Shown one piece after another: positions 62,120-64,000 of a stretch of 64,000 bases of DNA. The DNA is taken from NCBI GenBank assembly GCA_963575745.1, contig CAUYUJ010018319.1, positions 134,501 through 198,500 on the forward strand, read 5' to 3'. The notes below the pieces were generated by a model. The model was not told the DNA's origin. It saw only the letters and a program-made list of their open reading frames with translations, and ran no database searches. Both the position numbers and the translations under genes were made by a program. Each line of letters starts with the position of its first letter. The stretch's first letter is position 1. This DNA comes from Prorocentrum cordatum. Lineage: Eukaryota; Sar; Dinophyceae; Prorocentrales; Prorocentraceae.

Positions 62120-62850
62120 CGCGCAGGATTAAATGGGCCCTCTCTTAAGACTCTCTTAGCCGTCAAAACTTTAGGTGGACGGTGCTTGGCAGTACTATTT
62201 AGATATTCTAGCCTGTGCTTCGGGATCCTATTCACACAGGGCTTCCCAAGGCTGACAAGCTTGTACCGGGAGTACATGCCACAGCCGATACAGAACCATA
62301 CATTCAAGGTTGAATGAAGCTGCATCTGGTGAGTCTCGTGGACCCGACCCCCGCCAGGTGAAGCCGAACTTCTTCTGGAAGAGACCGAACAATTCCCCCG
62401 AGATTCTGAAGATCATAGCAACCACTATTCCGCCACTTACTCAGTTCAGACTGGCTGGCAGAGCTGCAACATCTCAAGCACGCATTACCAAGGTCTGATA
62501 TAACGTGTTCACAGACGCATCAATTTGGCCAGGGGGGTGAGGGACAGGGAGGGCAACTGGACCAGGCTGGGTTCCCTTCCTTCCGCTTCAGAACCAACAC
62601 ATATTTTTTGTTCAGTAGCATCGAGCGTCGCCCTTAACATACGTTGACGGATCGAACAGGCCTTCTTCTCAACCACATGGACATTATGACGAGTCTTCTC
62701 GACGACTCTACACTCATTAGCAGTAATCTCTGCTACCTGATCTGCACTGGCGTTAGCAAAACTGAGCCACTCAGGATAGCGGCCCTCCAACACAGCCTGT
62801 CCGTCCAGATGGGAGTTGACGAACATGAGCACTACAGAAGACGGGTCGCG
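62120..62850 (-). pseudogene. LINE-C RNase H C-terminal part and terminal zinc motif
   Basis: On the minus strand, frame 62832-62509 reads MFVNSHLDGQAVLEGRYPEW and ANASADQVAEI (the SH and NxxAD blocks of LINE RNase H), then a helical stretch (KACSIRQRMLRATLD). Further on, frame 62325 downward reads WFCIGCGMYSRYKLVSLGKPC (CxxC...C, as in the LINE-B tail). The frames differ, so the copy is broken. It ends near 62120. Confidence 0.65.
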
Positions 62851-63621
62851 GGATGCTAGAATTTCCTGGCCGAGTTTCTCCCACAGGTCCGACTCCTCGC
62901 CTTCGGGGTGAGATTCCTCTTATTGTACCACCCCGAGACAACTCCTGATTCATCACAGATGTCCACTAAAAGTCCTACCGAATTTTGGCACGCAATCACA
63001 AGAGTCCCCCACGACCAACAGTCTGCTGGACTCCCGGGAGGGGACCGTGCATAGTACCTGGCACGCACACACCGTCGTCATTGCTGTTGAAACTCTGGCG
63101 GCTCCAGGGGGGAGGACAAGCTTTACAACAGCGACTCCTACACGCCTCAGTCTGGGATCGACGGAGAAAATCCCCCCACTGGCATCACCAGCAACATACA
63201 TCGGTTCTGAAACGCTGCCTTCATCTAACGATCCGCTCCGATCTATTGGACCTCCGAACTTCCGTTCAAAGTCTCGAGCTGGTGCTGGTGTGTCTGCCCG
63301 TTTTTTTTGGTTGGTATGGTACCTCCCAGCCAGAAACATTCCGCCGTCTTCGTTATGCGAACAGCCCCACACACGATGGAACCTGGTTTCAGGCATTTTA
63401 CCACACTGGGGACACTCTTTGGGCATCTTTGATGGGGGCCCATTGGTGACGACTGTCCCTCGGCCATGTCCCCCCTGTTGCGCAAGCAACCATGAATTCT
63501 GACAAACGATGTCCATGGTGTACGTCACAAAGTCGGCGGATTGACTTGTCATAGCTGTACGTGTCCGCTCCACTTTCCAACGCCCCCCACAAAAGTTTTT
63601 GTTTGCCTGCTGCCCATACAT
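62851..63621 (-). pseudogene. LINE-C zinc motif and RNase H N-terminal part
   Basis: Minus-strand frame 63621-62953: CPQCGKMPETRFHRVWGC (CX2CX7HX4C, the zinc motif after the RT thumb), then a linker, then MYVAGDASGGIF (first RNase H Asp) with RRVGVAVVKL, and LLVVGDSCDCV (Asp of the second strand). The layout matches LINE-B 56600-57100. Confidence 0.7.
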
Positions 63622-64000
63622 TTTATACTTTCGGATTTAGACTCATTGATTAACTCTTTTGCCGTGCTGACTGAGCTGAACTATGAACATGCTTCAGGCG
63701 GGAAATTCCATTCGATGATTTCTCCTGTGTCACTCGGTCTTCGATCCCATGATTCGGCCGTCGTTGGGACCCAACCTGTTTCCAGAAGATACGAAATCAC
63801 AGCACTCAAAGGACCTCATATATGCCTGTGTCGTTGCCCTTGTTCCATGACCGACAACTTTTCCACTGTAGTTGGCCACACTCTTTTGACGGCTGGCTGC
63901 AGATTCTGATCTGCGAATTTGCTTGGCAACATACCTAGCATCGCCCATGAAGGTACAAAGGACAGCACTTTTGCACGCAACGTTGAGCTGTTGTTCCTTT
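63622..64000 (-). pseudogene. LINE-C RT thumb/connection region (runs off the window)
   Basis: A minus-strand frame 63948-63730 (MGDARYVAKQIRRSESAASR) and short open pieces before it. By position this is the end of the RT of LINE-C. No catalytic motif falls inside the window; the rest lies beyond 64000. Confidence 0.35.

Overview
ORGANISM. The window looks like nuclear DNA of a dinoflagellate. The decisive sign is a complete 22-nt dinoflagellate spliced-leader (DinoSL) sequence at 35501-35522. Supporting signs are high GC, a large load of Copia-type LTR elements and LINEs, very abundant simple repeats, and no recognisable bacterial operon, rRNA or tRNA. I cannot name the species; a large, GC-rich free-living genome such as Prorocentrum would fit, but that is a guess.

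LAYOUT. 1-1.4 kb: simple repeats and a palindrome-rich stretch. 1.5-5.26 kb: degenerate LINE-A, with an EEP endonuclease, a reverse transcriptase (RT) and a C-terminal restriction-like endonuclease domain. 5.3-14.2 kb: micro- and minisatellites, long T tracts and three dispersed repeat families, called R1, R2 and R3 here. 14.4-18.9 kb: gag, zinc-knuckle and integrase remains of Copia-2; its RT/RNase H part may be the one at 29.6-31.7 kb. Between them lie a hAT-like transposase gene (19.3-23.8 kb), an array of nine TTGCCA-N5-TGGCAA palindromes (24.1-24.4 kb) and an unidentified large gene (25.1-28.3 kb). 31.7-35.5 kb: repeats. 35.5-58.3 kb: LINE-B, flanked by a 14/15-bp target-site duplication and beginning exactly with DinoSL. 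Inside its ORF1 sits a 16.1-kb Copia element, Copia-1 (36330-52425). 58.3-62.1 kb: more repeats. 62.1-64.0 kb: the 3' part of LINE-C on the minus strand.

MAIN RESULT. Copia-1 has two 266-bp LTRs (12 differences), a primer-binding site directly after the 5' LTR, a 5-bp target-site duplication and the order gag, protease, integrase, RT, RNase H. It also carries three cargo domains: a Tpt1/KptA RNA 2'-phosphotransferase, a RING-H2 finger and a methyltransferase-like domain. Scattered through it are 38 copies of a tiny hairpin, 5'-GCNNG-GNRA-CN'N'GC. The two inner pairs vary and the partner bases vary with them, including G-U wobbles. The loop is always a GNRA tetraloop and every copy is in the sense orientation. 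Some copies lie in other reading frames or in non-coding sequence, so the conserved object is the nucleic-acid structure rather than the peptide. I think this hairpin family, in an element that encodes an RNA-repair-type enzyme, is the most interesting thing here.

ALMOST EVERY CODING UNIT IS BROKEN by single stops or frameshifts, so most genes are relics or noisy assemblies. No ordinary housekeeping gene was recognised.
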